A stretch of 64,000 bases of DNA from Mycoplasmopsis citelli (GTDB lineage Bacteria; Bacillota_I; Bacilli_A; Mycoplasmatales; Metamycoplasmataceae): positions 806,001 through 870,000 of the forward strand of contig NZ_LR215036.1 of the NCBI RefSeq assembly GCF_900660645.1, given 5' to 3'. Of the stretch, positions 42,121 through 54,771 are shown piece after piece. Each line of letters opens with the position of its first letter. Within the stretch, counting starts at the first letter, position 1. The translations under genes and the position numbers were made by a program. The notes under the pieces were generated by a model. It worked only from the letters and a program-made list of their open reading frames with translations, did no database searches and was not told the origin of the DNA.

Positions 42121-45100
42121 TCAATAAAAAACTTCAAAAATTAAAATTTTTATTTTTATCATTACCAATTGTAGCAACTTTAGTGCCAATTAGTATCAGT
42201 GCTAAAGTTGAAGATAATTTAATTACTGAAGTTTTAGAGTTTTTAAAATTGCGTATTAATAACAGTGAAATTATCCAGGATACTTTAAACATAAATAAAG
42301 ATGTGTACCACAATAGTTCAATTAATATCGATTATTCAAGTGAATTTGAAAGTTTGATTAATTATTTATCTACTCAACTTAAAAGTTTTTTTGCTCAAGA
42401 ACGCTATAAAAAAGAAAATTACTTATTTAATATTGATTATATAAATAATCAAGAACAAAAAAATTTCATTATTCATATTAGTAATATTCAAAAGCAAACT
42501 TGAAAAATTAAAGGACAAATTAATTTTATTAATAAAACTAATTTCTTTAATTCTAGCAATTATTTACAAGCTCAAGGTGAGCTAAATAAATCTTTGTCAA
42601 ATCCAAATTACAAACTTTCACAAAATACTCTTAAAACATTAAAAAAAGCTCTTGAATTACGCATTCAACGTTTTAATAATTATTCATATACTTTTGAAAA
42701 TAATCAAAACTTACAAGAACAAAAAACTATTAAAGTTTTTGATGAAAGCGTTGATAATCACTTTGTCTTTTTTGCTCCTTTTGGATTTGATTTTTATTCA
42801 GAAAATGAAGATGAAAAAGTTATTGTCAATGGAATTAATTTAGAAGTAAAAAACAAACACTTTACTTTTAATTTAGCAAGTATTTTAAAAAAGGATGCTA
42901 ATACTAATTTATGAGACACTAACACTCCAATAGAATTAAAAATTACAAAATTTAATAAAATTACAGGTTCAGAAATTGTTTCTTATACTGAAAAATGAGA
43001 TGTTTCATCAACAATTGCTCATTCAGATTTTAAATTGCTTAATTGAAATCCACAAGAGCAATATGCTCAATTTAATCGAATTACTAGTTTTAAAACCACA
43101 ATTGATAGGAAACCAATTTTAGATGAAAATGGTAATCAAATCCCCAATCCAGATTATGATCCTTACATTGATCCAAAAACTGGAATAAAAAGCAATTTAG
43201 TATGAGTAAATTTACCTGAAAGTAATTTTTATACTCAATATTTGCAATATCCAAAATTTATTCAAGATGAATTTAATAATAAATTATCAAATAAGTTTTC
43301 AATTGAAAATAATTATTTTCTTAATAATTATTATAAAAATAATAATTTGCCGTTAGGAACTTATTTTTATAATACCGATAAAGTCTTTTTTGAAAATAGT
43401 ATTTATCAATTTAATGCTCCACAAGGAATTGTTGCTCAATCAATTTCAAGTACTAGTGGAATTGAATTTAAAATAGCACAAGATGCAGATTTAGTTCTTA
43501 TTTACAAATTAAATCCAAATGCTAAATCTTTAAGTATTGAGCCATTTTTTGAAAATGGTAATCAGTCTTATGTTAAAGTTCTTAGAAATACCGAAAAGGG
43601 AATTGAAAATAGCTTTGAAAACTTTTATTTCTCAGCTAATGGAACTTATTTAATTGCTTCATCTAAAAAAGGCGGACAAAGCAACTTTTTATTATTAAAT
43701 TTGGATGATAAAAATATTCAAGATACATCAGAAAAAGCTAAGGAAGATTTAGTTGATGTAATTAATCGGCCTTATATTGAGCGTTTTTATGATAGCAAAA
43801 TTGGAAAACTTTTTTCAAGATATTTAACTGAAATATGAAAAATATCCTCTGAAAAAATCAAGAGTCTAAGTTATTATGATGTATTAAATTATTGAAAAAG
43901 TTTTATTAAATATTCTGGAACTTTACAAGGAAAAATTAAGTTTTTCGAAAGTAATTGGGAGAATAATTTTTCCGATATTATTAACGATGTTTTAGAACTT
44001 AAAGATAACACTTTTGATTTAACTCATACTAAATTTTATAAATACAACATTGTCTTTTTAGAAGCACAACAAGCATTTTTAGATAATGACTTTAAATTAG
44101 ATCAAGCATATAATAAATTCAAATCTTCACATTTTCAAGACTTAGAAGTAAAACAACAACTTGAAAACCTTGCTTTAAAAAACGATGACTTAATCACTGA
44201 AATGCTTAAAAATAAGACTTATATGCAACGTCTTAATCGTAAATTATTTAAATCTAATAATTTATTTTTACAAAGTGTAAGCTTTAAAAAGCTTTCTCCG
44301 AAAGGGGATAATGATTATTATTACTCATATGAGTATGAACTCAAATTTAATTCTGTATTTTTTAACCAACAACCTATTATTAAAAAGATAGTTTTAAACT
44401 TTAAATCTTTAGTTGCTGATTATACTAAACCAGATACTTCAGGAATTTCTAAAATCGACCAAGAGACTTTAGAAATTAAAAGGAAATTCATTTTAAATGA
44501 ACCTGTAATTGACCAATATACTCAAAATAAAAATAAAAACTTATTTAAAGAAACAGAATTTAAAAGCCATTTTTCCAGAGAATGATTTAAAAATATTTCC
44601 TTAGAAGAATTTAATTTATATACATATAAGCTAAAAATTCTTTATCAGTTTGATGATATCGAATTAATTATTGAAGTTTCTAAAGGAGATAAAACATTTG
44701 TTTTAGACCCTTATAAATTGAAGTTCTTATCTGATAAAGGGAATATCTTTAATTCCTTAAATTTAGATTTAATTAATATTTATCCATTTTTAAATAATTC
44801 ACAAATTTCAATTCAACAACTTATTGACTTATTAATTTTAGAAATTGAAGATAATTTCAATCCTAAAAAATATTATCAAATCAATTGAGATATTGATAAT
44901 TTAACTGAATTTTCAAATGCTTTAATTAAATTAATAAACAAGCAAACTGAACAAATTAATCTTAAACTCATTAGTCTTTGCAAAGAGCCAAATTGTACAA
45001 AATTTACCAAAACAATTTCTTTAGTAAATTTAGCCCCTTGAGATTTAAAAAATTTAACAAAAGTTTCAATTATTATTGATGATAATAATGTTAAAGATTA

Positions 45101-46151
45101 TATCAATTACACTCAAAATATTTTAAAAGAACTATTTGATACTTTTAAACCTAAAAATATTTATCAAATTAAGCATTTAAATCTACAAGATCTTTATTTA
45201 AAAATTAAGGAGACGCTTTATTCTAAGCAGAAAGTTTCTCAAAGTTCTTTTGAGTTAAAACCTTTAAAACAATATCAAAGCTTATATAAGAATTTTTGAA
45301 GTGTTGATATTTTTAATAAAACTAATAATTTAAATTACTTAAATATTAATGATATTTTTACATTTGACAATATCCTAGTTGATGCTGATAATGTTAAGAA
45401 AATTTTTAAAGATATTATTGAGTTTTTAACTAATAAAGAAAATGTCTTAGATTACCAAATTAATAGTGATTTTACTCTTGAAGAAATCAAAACACTCATA
45501 GCTATTTATAGTGAAAATATTAGTTTTAATGTTTCAAAAACATATATTGTTTTAGGCTCTTATAAAAACATTTTAGAGCAGTTTAACAATTTAATTACCA
45601 CCCAAGTAAATATACAAAGCAAAGAAAAATTAGAACTTATTTTAAAGCAATTTAAAAACTTTGATAGCTTTGATTTAGCTGATAACAAATTTAAAAATGA
45701 TTTTTTAAATAAAATTAATCAACTCATTTCTCTTGTTATTAATTCTTCTTCAAAACAAATTAACAAAGAAAAACAAGCAATTATTAATTTGCTAGTGGAT
45801 AATAAGGAACTTAAAACTACTTTACATTTATATACTTTAATTAAAAACAATACCAAGCAAATTTTGCTCAAAAATTTAAGTGAAGTTCAATTAAGTTCAG
45901 AAGAAATTTCAAATATTTTAAATGATATTGATAAAGATATTCACGAACAATTAGAGCAAAAAACAAACACAATTAAAAAAGAAATTGATGCCCAAAAAGA
46001 ACAAATTAAGAAACAAAAAGCAATTGCTCAAGCTAAAAGAAATCGTGATTTATCAATTGTTTTTGGAGTTTTAGGTAGCGTTAGCTTAGTTGTTGGAATA
46101 TTAATAACTTGAAGATATTTAAAACGTCGCGGAAAGCTTAAACGAAAGTAA
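42111..46151 (+). CDS. 1346-aa secreted/membrane-anchored protein of the conjugative element
   Basis: A signal peptide (about 1-31, ending ISISA) and a single C-terminal membrane segment (about 1320-1340, VFGVLGSVSLVVGILITW) with a basic tail indicate a type I membrane protein with a huge extracellular domain. The body is rich in Asn, Phe, Lys and Ile without clear repeats. Just before the anchor is a coiled-coil stretch (EQLEQKTNTIKKEIDAQKEQ). Mycoplasma ICEs usually encode one large surface protein of this form close to the VirB4-like gene. It may contact the mating partner (inference). Confidence 0.7.
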
Positions 46152-46173
46152 AATAATACCTTTAAGGAAAAAT

Positions 46174-47019
46174 ATGAAAAGCAAAATTTATAGTGCTTTA
46201 TTATTTAGCAAAGAACAAATTCAAAACATCAAAGAAGACCCGTATTTATCAGAAATAATTTCAAAACTTCAAATTAGCGATAATGAAATTGTTAATAATA
46301 TAGATTATTTTTTAAAAATTCACGATCGTCAAATAATGCCAAATGAATATATAGACATTATTGAACTTTTTCGTGATGAAAATGGAAAACTAAGTGCTTC
46401 ATTTCGGTATGCTGATAACGCAAAAGCTAAAGCTTTTTTACAAAATCAATTAATTAAATATAAAGAATTAGGATTTTTTAAATATAAATATTTTTTTAGT
46501 CAGTTAAAGCTTTCATCTTTAGTTCCTACTAACTTATTAAATCACCAAAAACAATTTCAAAGCAACATAAAACAAATTAAAAAAGGTTTTTATATACAAA
46601 GTAAAAATACTGATGACATTGTAAAAATTTTTAACTCAATTGCTAATGATTTTGTTAAAAATCATGTTCAAGTAGCTTATATCAATGTATCAAATTTAAT
46701 GAATTACATTAAATCTACTTTTAATAACCCTGATGAAAATAGTGAGTTAATAGTTAAAAATTTAAGCAATATTAGTGTAGTGATTTTTGATAATTTAGGT
46801 TTTGAACAATTACCAAAATGATTTTTTGAAAAGCTTTATAAGATTTTAGAACATAGGAAAATGTATGGAAAAATCACTTATTTTTCAAGTCCTTTTTCAT
46901 TGGAATTTATAGCTCAAAATATTTTATTAGAAGATAACAACAATATTTTTATAAAAAACCAAAAAGAATATTTTTACCAAACAATTAAAGGTTTAATCGA
47001 ATTTGAAATTACTATTTAA
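46174..47019 (+). CDS. DnaI/DnaC-like helicase-loader homologue with eroded P-loop
   Basis: 281 aa. The C-terminal ~150 residues follow the layout of Firmicute DnaI: a KGFYIQS strand where KGLYLYGxxGxGKT is expected, then VAYINVSNLMNYIKSTF, a Walker B-like VVIFDNLGFEQLPKWFFEKLYKILEHRKM, and the sensor-like TYFSSPFSLEF. The GxGKT residues are replaced by KNTDD, so ATP binding is doubtful. It could still bind the replicative helicase. The assignment rests on pattern recognition, not a search. Confidence 0.5.
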
Positions 47020-47058
47020 AAAACTTTCACTCCCGCTAAAAAACGAAAGGAAAGAACT

Positions 47059-47847
47059 ATGTTAAATAACTATCAAATACTCTCAGAATTATTTTTAAAT
47101 ATTCAAAACTCTAAAAGTAAATTTTATCAGAGCAAATCATCAAAAGATTTTGAAGACGTAATGCAACGACTTTTAGATAGTTTAAATTTTGTTAAATTAA
47201 GTAATGATAAGGAATATAAACTTCAACATATTTATAATAAAGAATTAATGTTTGATGAAAAAATTACTTATGAGCAAGTTGAGCAAAAATGAAAAACTTT
47301 AAAAGTTCAAGTGTTAAGCAAAAACAACATCGAATTAATTCAAAATCCTTTTAAAACTCTAAAAAATCACTTTATAATTCATCCATTTGGAACTCAACAA
47401 TTTCCTGATATCTTGATTTTTTGTAATGATTATGTTTTCTGCTTAGAAATTAAAAGCATTAGTAATTTAAACAAAAGTTCTCTTCCAGTATGAAATTCTA
47501 ATTTACCTAAAGCTTCATCTTTTTATGTATATATTCAAACCAACAACAATATTACATTTTTTAAAGGGGAAGACTTCTTAGGAAATTCAACACGTAGTTA
47601 TTTAAATTCGTTTTTTGATTTAATTGATGAAAAACAAATGTTAAATGATTTAAAGAAAAAGCTTTCACAACATCATTTACTATCACAAAGTAGCGAAAAT
47701 ATCTTCGGACTTGTACCTAAAATTCGAAAATCTTTTAACTACTCTTTATCTTTTGCTACTAATAGAAACATTGGTATTTTTGATAATAACCTAAATAAGA
47801 ATTGAGAAGATAAATTAATTACGTTTTTAAGGACTTTCAATGAATAA
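47059..47847 (+). CDS. Type II restriction endonuclease-like protein (PD-(D/E)xK)
   Basis: 262 aa. QFPDILIF...CLEIKS provides a PD-(D/E)xK nuclease core with Pro115-Asp116 and Glu131-x-Lys133, at the spacing common for restriction enzymes. Its end overlaps the next gene, an adenine methyltransferase, by 8 bp, an arrangement typical of R-M pairs. It therefore probably cuts unmethylated DNA at the site the methyltransferase protects. The recognition sequence cannot be told from the sequence. Confidence 0.72.
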
Positions 47848-48766
47848 TAAAAAGAAAGAGCAATTTTTTACTAACCCTAAAATTAGCGACTTATTAGTTC
47901 GTAAAATTACTGAATTTTTCTCAAATAGCATTTATCAACGCACTATTATTGAACCAAGTGCTGGAAGTGGAAATTTTATCAATTCACTTATTAATTATGG
48001 AATTAAAGCGGAAAATATTTTAGCTTATGAAATTGATAAAAGTTTTAGTAAAAATAAACTTTTAATGATTAAAGATTATCTTTTAGAAGATATTCCTTAT
48101 AATGAAAATAACTTCATTATTGGAAACCCACCTTTTGGAAAAAATGGTTCTTTAGCATTAAAATTTTTAAATAAAGGACTAAGCGAATCACCTTATGTTG
48201 CTTTAATACTTCCGATGAGTTTCAAAAAGTATTCAAAACACAAACATGTTCTCCAAGGCGCTCAATTGCTTTGAGAAATTGATTTACCAGAAAATTCTTT
48301 TTTAGTTAGAAATAGTCAATATGATGTTAATTGTGTTTTTCAACTATGAAGTAATCCAAAAGTGAAATCATTTTTACCAAATAAACGGATTTTACAATCT
48401 CCAAAGTTAAAAGTCGAAGATTTTATTACCTACACTTATAACAACACTCCTAAGACCTTAAAATTTTTTAATAAAGACAAATATCAATGAGATTTAGCTA
48501 TTATTCGACAAGGATTTTATGATTATTCTAAAATAATCACTAAAGAAAGTGAACTTAGCACTAATAGACAATATATTTTTATTAAAATTATCAATCCAAT
48601 TGCTTTAACCATTTTAAAACAAATAGATTTTAATAAGCTTTCTCAAAAAAATACTATTATTCCAGGATTTTCTAAATCAGATTTAATTACTGCTTATTTA
48701 CATGTTAAAAGTAATTTTAAACTCAAAAAGAAAGATACTAATTTAAATTTTGATCAACTAAGATAA
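47840..48766 (+). CDS. N6-adenine DNA methyltransferase of a type II R-M pair
   Basis: 308 aa. The SAM motif I is EPSAGSGNF (38-46) and catalytic motif IV is NPPFG (96-100), giving the gamma-class order. The C-terminal part (residues ~150-308) is probably the target-recognition domain. Translational overlap with the endonuclease gene would keep the two products in balance. A terminator follows directly. The pair interrupts the set of transfer genes, so it looks like cargo between the DnaI-like gene and the pilin-like gene. Confidence 0.85.
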
Positions 48767-48780
48767 TTTTTATCTTAGTT
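48756..48780 (+). terminator. Terminator after the R-M pair
   Basis: AACTAAGATA / TATCTTAGTT overlaps the methyltransferase stop and is followed by TTTT. Confidence 0.75.
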
Positions 48781-48804
48781 TTTTAATTCTTTTTTAATGA
48801 TTTT

Positions 48805-48833
48805 TTGCGATTGTTTTAACACTCCGCTATACT
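48805..48833 (+). promoter_or_regulatory. Promoter of the 48892 gene
   Basis: TTGCGA (48805-48810), a 17-bp spacer and TATACT (48828-48833), with CCGC directly before the -10. It is one of several element promoters of the form CCGNTATA(A/C)T. Confidence 0.6.
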
Positions 48834-48891
48834 ATTGTTAGCATAAAAAGGTTTTAATAGTTTAATTATTAAAACAAAAAGGAATTTAAAC

Positions 48892-49311
48892 ATGAGCAAA
48901 ACAAGCACAAATAAACTTAAAAAAACATATAGCAACAAAATCGCTCAATTACAAAACTTCCTAAGTTTTACATTGGTATTTTTCGCACTTTCTTACATAA
49001 TTTTAAATGCTGTGTTATTAGCTTTATATGGTTATACAGTTAATAAAGCAACACAATCTCAAAAAATAAACCCCTTTGTTTATGTAATTTATATAGTTGG
49101 TAGTGTTTTAGCAATTTCTTTATGAGTAAAAATTATTGTATTTTTTGTTTTTTTAAGAAAAAGTAAACAAAGTCAAATTCAAAATTACAAAATTAATATT
49201 TCTAATCTTACCTTTTTGAAAAAAATTTGTTTGTATTTATTTAGTTTTTCAAAAACTACATTAGAAAGGTTTTGTGATAAAAACAAATTAGAATTTAAAT
49301 TATTAAACTAA
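48892..49311 (+). CDS. Small membrane protein (accessory element)
   Basis: 139 aa. A basic N-terminus (MSKTSTNKLKKTYSNK) is followed by two clear membrane segments (about 24-47 and 60-88) and a basic polar C-terminal third. It has its own promoter, an AAGGAA ribosome site and a terminator. Not recognised. A short related peptide remnant (VLLALY motif) occurs at 56567-56647. Confidence 0.6.
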
Positions 49312-49331
49312 TTTTTTTAAAATAAAACATT

Positions 49332-49356
49332 AAAATCGCATTTTTTATGCGATTTT
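49332..49356 (+). terminator. Hairpin AAAATCGCAT / ATGCGATTTT
   Basis: A 10-bp stem with a 5-nt T loop and a T-rich tail. It has the same stem as 153-179 and 56478-56502. Confidence 0.75.
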
Positions 49357-49389
49357 CTAGTACTTTTTTATCCTTATATATTATTCCGT

Positions 49390-49395
49390 TATACT
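49390..49395 (+). promoter_or_regulatory. -10 box of the pilin/VirB operon
   Basis: CCGTTATACT ends at 49395, 60 nt before the pilin-like ATG. The -35 region is T-rich and weak. It lies 34 bp after the upstream terminator hairpin. Confidence 0.5.
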
Positions 49396-49454
49396 CAAAA
49401 TGAATGATTAAAATTTAAAAAATCGTTCAAGTTAATATCTAAAGGAGAAAAACA

Positions 49455-49772
49455 ATGATAAAAGAAATTACAAGATTTTTTGAAAACAAAGATGACTTCG
49501 GTGTTGATAGTATTGTTAAACCAATAAAATCCCTTGGAAGATCAATCATTGAAGTTGTTGGTCCTTTGTTCTTTTACGCTATAGCTTTAGCTCTTATTGG
49601 CGTTGGTTTTTGAATGTACTACAAAGCTTCTAAAAAAGTATCAGAAACAAAAGGCAGCGACAAAAAGGACGCTAAAGATTCAGCAAAAAATGCCTTATTA
49701 ATGGTTGCTTTAGGGTTTGTTGTTCTTTTAGTTGCAGGAATAATCACAGCAATTATACTTAAGGCATTTTAA
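49455..49772 (+). CDS. Pilin-like conjugal transfer membrane protein (VirB2-like)
   Basis: 105 aa with two hydrophobic helices (about 36-55 and 82-103) joined by a charged loop (KKVSETKGSDKKDAKDSAKN). This is the size and layout of VirB2/TrbC-type pilins, and it fits the pilin-like family of mycoplasma ICEs (Mbov_0395 type, from memory). Excellent ribosome site (AAAGGAG). It heads the operon that continues with the VirB6-like and VirB4-like genes. Confidence 0.65.
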
Positions 49773-49778
49773 AAATTT

Positions 49779-51161
49779 ATGTTTTCTTGATTAGTTGATT
49801 CTATTTTATATGGGGTTGTTACTCCACCATTTTGAATTTTTATTTGAATTCCCTTTTTGGTTGTTCAAGTTTTAGATTTTATTTTTCAATTTATTAGCTT
49901 TAATTTATTTAATTTAATATTTTTTGGAAAATCAAATTTAGACTTAAATAATTTTTCTTTTGCTAACTTTCACTTTAATCCACTTTTTTTAATATTTTTA
50001 TTACCTATTGGCTTGTTTGTTCCATACTTAGCATATCGTGCTTTAAAATATCAAACACAATATCCCGAAAGTGGAGCATTTAGAAAATTTATTCGCAATC
50101 TTCCTAAGTATGTAGCTATTGTACTTTTACTTCCATTTGGAATTTACTTTATGACAGTAATTTTAAAATTTATTGTTCTTCTTATTAAACAATCAGCAGG
50201 ACTGAATAACACTTCAATATCTGATAGTTTGTGAGATCAAATCCGCTTTGTAGAATGAAATAAAAACCGCGGTTGGGATGTTAATGAATGAAGAGAACTT
50301 ACAAAAAGATATTACTGATGAGATTTTAGTCAATGAAGAACCATTTATTCTGGGGATTCTATGAGCTTTCTTTTACGGGGATTTGTATTAATTCTCATTT
50401 ATTTAATGCTTGTTTTAAATTTTGCTTTAGGAATGGCAAAATTAATATGAAAACTTCTTTTAATGCTTTTGCTTTCACCAATTTATAATATTAAATTACT
50501 TTTTTATGACAAAAATTCAAAAGATAGTAAACAATATTGAAACGAAATTAAAGGTTTAATTCTTTCTTATTTGTTTTGTTTAATAGGTTATAGTTTTGTT
50601 TCTCTTTTAATTGAACTTGTTTTACCAATAATTCATTCTCTTAATATTTTCAAAGATGTTGTTATTGTATCTTGGGTTGGAGAAATGATTTTAACTGCTA
50701 TTTTATGTTTTGCTTTAACTTCTTCATTTTCAAAACTTCTCGAAAAATTCCCCGCATATTTTGGGTTTAATAATGGTTTAGATTTATCTGGTGGAACAAG
50801 GTTAGTCAGTGGTTTTGGTTCAGCAATAGTACCTAAAAAAGTTAAATCTAAAGTTCAACAAAGTGCTAATAAGTTTAAAACTCAACAAATTCCAAACTCA
50901 AACTCAAACGCTACTACAGTTGCTCCTAAACAAAATGATAATTTAAATCCATCAGCAAATAAGAGTTCATACAACCCTATTAATTTAACTCAAATTAAAT
51001 CATTTGCTAAAGAAAATCCAATTTTTCCAATCCCTATAGATAATCAACCAAAAACAAATAATTCTAGTGAAATTAATATAAATATCGAAGTAGAAAATAC
51101 TTCTGGTCAAACTAAAAGTTCTAAACAAATAAATGTTTCACAAAATAAAGGAGATAAATAA
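49779..51161 (+). CDS. Polytopic transmembrane protein of the conjugative element (VirB6-like)
   Basis: 460 aa with about seven hydrophobic segments in the first ~340 residues and a soluble Asn/Ser/Gln-rich C-terminal tail (~120 residues). Position between pilin-like and VirB4-like genes matches VirB6/TrbL-type channel components and the large transmembrane protein of mycoplasma ICEs (Mbov_0396 type, from memory). The ATG is 6 bp after the pilin stop and the next ATG is 1 bp after its stop. There are at least ten TGA Trp codons. Confidence 0.7.
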
Positions 51162-51162
51162 A

Positions 51163-53841
51163 ATGCTTCAACCAAATAACATTAAAAATAAAAAGATTAG
51201 AATTTTAGATTCTAAATTAGAAAAAAGTGATTTTATTTTTATCTTTATTTCGATTGTTTTTAGTATATTAATTTCTTTGACATTTTTATTTTTGTTAAGT
51301 TATTGATGAGTTTTTGGAATTTTTATATTAATTTGTTCTATTACTCTAATATGGGGACTACCAACTAACAAAAATAGTTTAAGACGTTATAAAAATACTT
51401 GGTACTCTATTCAATATTCTTTTTCTCAAAAAGAATATAACCAAAATCAAGTTGCTAATTTTTCTCCTTTTCAAAGAATTGATGAAAATGGAGCAATTAT
51501 TTATGATGATACTGAATGAATTTTAGTGGAATTACAAGGAAAAAACATTTGAAAATACTCTCAAGAAGAAATTGACCGTTTTGTTTATAAATTTAATTCA
51601 TTTTTATTTGCTTTAAAAACCCCTTTTAAATTCTTAAAATTAAACTTAAAAAATAACTATGAAAAAAATAATCAAAAACTTAAAAATGTTTTTGAAAGTT
51701 TAAATCCTGAACAACAAAATTCAGATTTATACAAAGATTATTATATTAATTATGCAGCCGAATTAAATCACTTTGAAAACCATTTTAATTCAAAGAGACA
51801 TTCATATTTTATTTTAGTAGCTGTGGATAATGATTATCAAAGCTCTTTAACATCTTTAAAAAGTGCTTTAAAACTTATTAATTTTTTAAATCCAGAAATT
51901 GTGAGCAAAAAAGAAAAAATCTTAGAATTTTTTGATAATTTATTTTTCGGAAGGCATCAAATAGAAGAAGAAAATACAAAGTATGTAGTTGATAACTTAT
52001 TTATTAATAAAGACAGTGTAGATTTTGATAATAAAAGAGTTATTTTTTCTTCTTTAAAGGAAGTTCCGATTAATATAAGCGAATTTTTTATTCAAGCATT
52101 TTTTCAAAATCAACATTCTAATGTTTTAGTTGATTGTTCTCCATATGGAGCAGAACATTCAACTAAAATGCTTGATAAAGCTCAAGATATTTTAGAATTT
52201 GAGCATTTTGACTCAAAATCAACTGTTAAAAGACGTAGTTTTGAATTAGAATTACAAGCACTAGATCAATATATCGAAGAATTTAATCGCTTTGATGTGT
52301 CTTTTATTAATGTATCTGTTTTTGAGTGTATCGTCCTTGATAAAGAAAATAAAACCGAAGAACAACTCAAAACCCAAAAAGATGAAATTTTAAATATTTT
52401 AAAAGCAAGAAATGAGCGTTATAAGTTAGAATTTAATTATTGACATCTTAATCAGATTAAAGCTTTTAAAGAATTTTTTAATCTTCAAAATAGCTTTGAA
52501 AACTCTATTGTCTTTTCCAGTTTAAACTTAGCTCGAACTTGACCTTTTACTTATGAATATTTTAATGATGAAGATTATTTTATTTTAGCATCTCAAAGCT
52601 ATTCAAATGGACTAATTTTCTTTGATGATATGAAAAAGACCTTTACTCGTCCATCTTCTTCAATGTTTTTTATCGGTGAAACAGGAAGTGGTAAAACGGC
52701 CGCTATTTCTAAAGTAGCATTAAAACACATTTTAAAAAACGATCGGGTTTTATTTATTGACCCTAATAATGATTATTCTAAAATTACCAAAAAGTTCAAT
52801 GGTCAAGTAGTTAATTTAACTGATATTTCAAAGTTTCAAACTAATTTACTTGAACTTAAAAATGATTATTACATTGATGATGATGGAATAACCTTACATA
52901 AAAATTCTAATAAATCAATCATTAAAAAGAAAATCGAATTTTTAAAAGGTCTTTTTACTATTTTAAATGAGCAAATTACTGCTGAAGAACTTGATTTTTT
53001 AAGTTTATTAGTTCGAAAAACTTATACTTTAGCAGGGTTTGCTAATGAAGAAAATGATATTGAAACACTTAAACCAATTACTTTTGAAGATGTTATTAAA
53101 TATGCTGATAATTTAGATATTAAAGAACTTTCAACTCTTAATAACAATATTTACACTCAAGAAAGCTTAATTAAAGCACTTAGATTTTTACAAAATAACT
53201 TTGATAAAGAAAATGGTAATTATTCATATTTTAACACTGATAAAGTGATCGATTTTAATGGAAATATCATTTCATATAATCTTCAAAGTATTTTAAATTC
53301 ATCAAAAAAAGAAGCAGAAATTATATGTTATATCTTAATTAGTAATTTTAATAAAGCTATTATTGATAACTTATTTTATAACATTCAAAATTATGGATGA
53401 GAAAATCAACATAAATGACGTAGTATTGTTATTGTTGTTGATGAAATTCATAAATTTATCGGTGGAGCTGGTGGATTATATTTAGTATCGTTTTTATTTG
53501 ATGCTATTAAAACACTAAGAAAGTTTTGGGGGCTACTTATTCAAGGAACACAAAGCTTTAAAGATTTTGCTTTAAATGAAAATATTAAAAATTTAACTAA
53601 ACAACTTTTAGAGCAAACTCAATATAAATTTGTCCTTAAAATATCTCAAGAAGATATCAAATTCTTTGATAATATGCTCCCTGATAGTGCTAAATTACTT
53701 CAAAGCGAAAAAGATTATATCGCTAATTCAACTGTTGGAGAGGCAATCTTTTTACCTGATAGTTCAAATAAACAAATGATTAGATTTTTTTATAATGATT
53801 ATGAACAAAAACTTATTTTTAGAACCAAATTACAAGAATAA
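51163..53841 (+). CDS. Conjugal transfer ATPase, VirB4/TraE family
   Basis: 892 aa. Two N-terminal membrane segments (about 23-65) are followed by a VirB4-type N-terminal domain, Walker A GETGSGKT (about 504-511), FIDPNNDY, and Walker B IVIVVDEIHKF (about 750-760) with the downstream arginine/sensor region IQGTQSF. VirB4 ATPases drive assembly of the mating channel. This is the best-recognised gene of the element and corresponds to TraE of mycoplasma ICEs. The fused N-terminal membrane part could take over the VirB3 role, as in some VirB3-VirB4 fusions (inference). Confidence 0.88.
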
Positions 53842-53859
53842 CCAAAGGAGAAACTCAAT

Positions 53860-54771
53860 GTGTTAATTAACAAGCTTTCTTTTTTAAAAACGCCATTTTC
53901 ATCACAAGAACCCTTAAATAATCAAGCTATATCTCAACACCAAAATATCCCAGAAACTTTAGAATCAAAGGCTTTTACAGGATATGATTGATTTGCTAAA
54001 GAATATTTTTTAAAAAGTCTAACCTTTGAACGAAAATACATTTTAATAATGTTATGGTTTTTTGTGTTAACTTTTCTTAGTGCAGCCATAATTTCAACAC
54101 TAATATACACTCATATTATTAATTTTGAATTTCAATACACTGTTGCTGTGTTTTTAAACATTTATAACGCAGTATCATTTGTCCTGGTTTTAGCTAAGTT
54201 TTTAGATTTTAAATTAATTAATAATTCCTTTAGATTATGAAGAGAAAGCTTAATTAAAGATATTCAAATTACTAGTGATAAATCAGCAATCTTTTTTAAA
54301 AAATATCTTTCATTAAACAAATTTTTAGTTCATTTAATTTGAATTAATATCTTTTTATTAACATTTTATGGGTTATTCATTTTGATTATTTATTTACTTA
54401 AAGATGTAGATACTACTTTAGGTTCTGTAAAGAGTAATTTTCACTGACGCCTTAACATTAAAGATGGATTAAAAAATTCTTTTGGTAATGTAGCGTTGTT
54501 TTGCTTAACTAATTTAATTATTTTAGCATCAACAATGTTTATTAGTGCTTTAAGTTATGTTTTTGTCAAATATCGTATTAATTTAATTTCAGGAACTTTT
54601 TCAAGCGAACTTACTAAATATGAAACTTTAGTTAAACAGCATACTTCGCAAATTAAAAAATACTGATTTTATTTTTATGTATTTTGTGTGTTATTTTTAA
54701 TTTTTATTCCATTAACTTTATTGCTTTATCGAATAATTAAAAAAATCTTTACTCGTAAAAAAAGTATTTAA
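53860..54771 (+). CDS. Four-helix membrane protein of the conjugative element
   Basis: 303 aa from GTG 53860, chosen because AAAGGAG lies 13 nt upstream and the nearby ATG at 53858 stops after two codons. A polar N-terminal ~60 residues is followed by hydrophobic segments near 63-85, 94-112, 160-185, 215-240 and 272-293. It directly follows the VirB4-like gene, as in mycoplasma ICEs. Function unknown. Confidence 0.65.

Noticed and set aside
49455-49772. Small protein at 49455 as an ATP synthase c subunit
   Set aside because: It has two helices, but lacks a conserved acidic residue in the second helix, and it is followed by VirB6- and VirB4-like genes.
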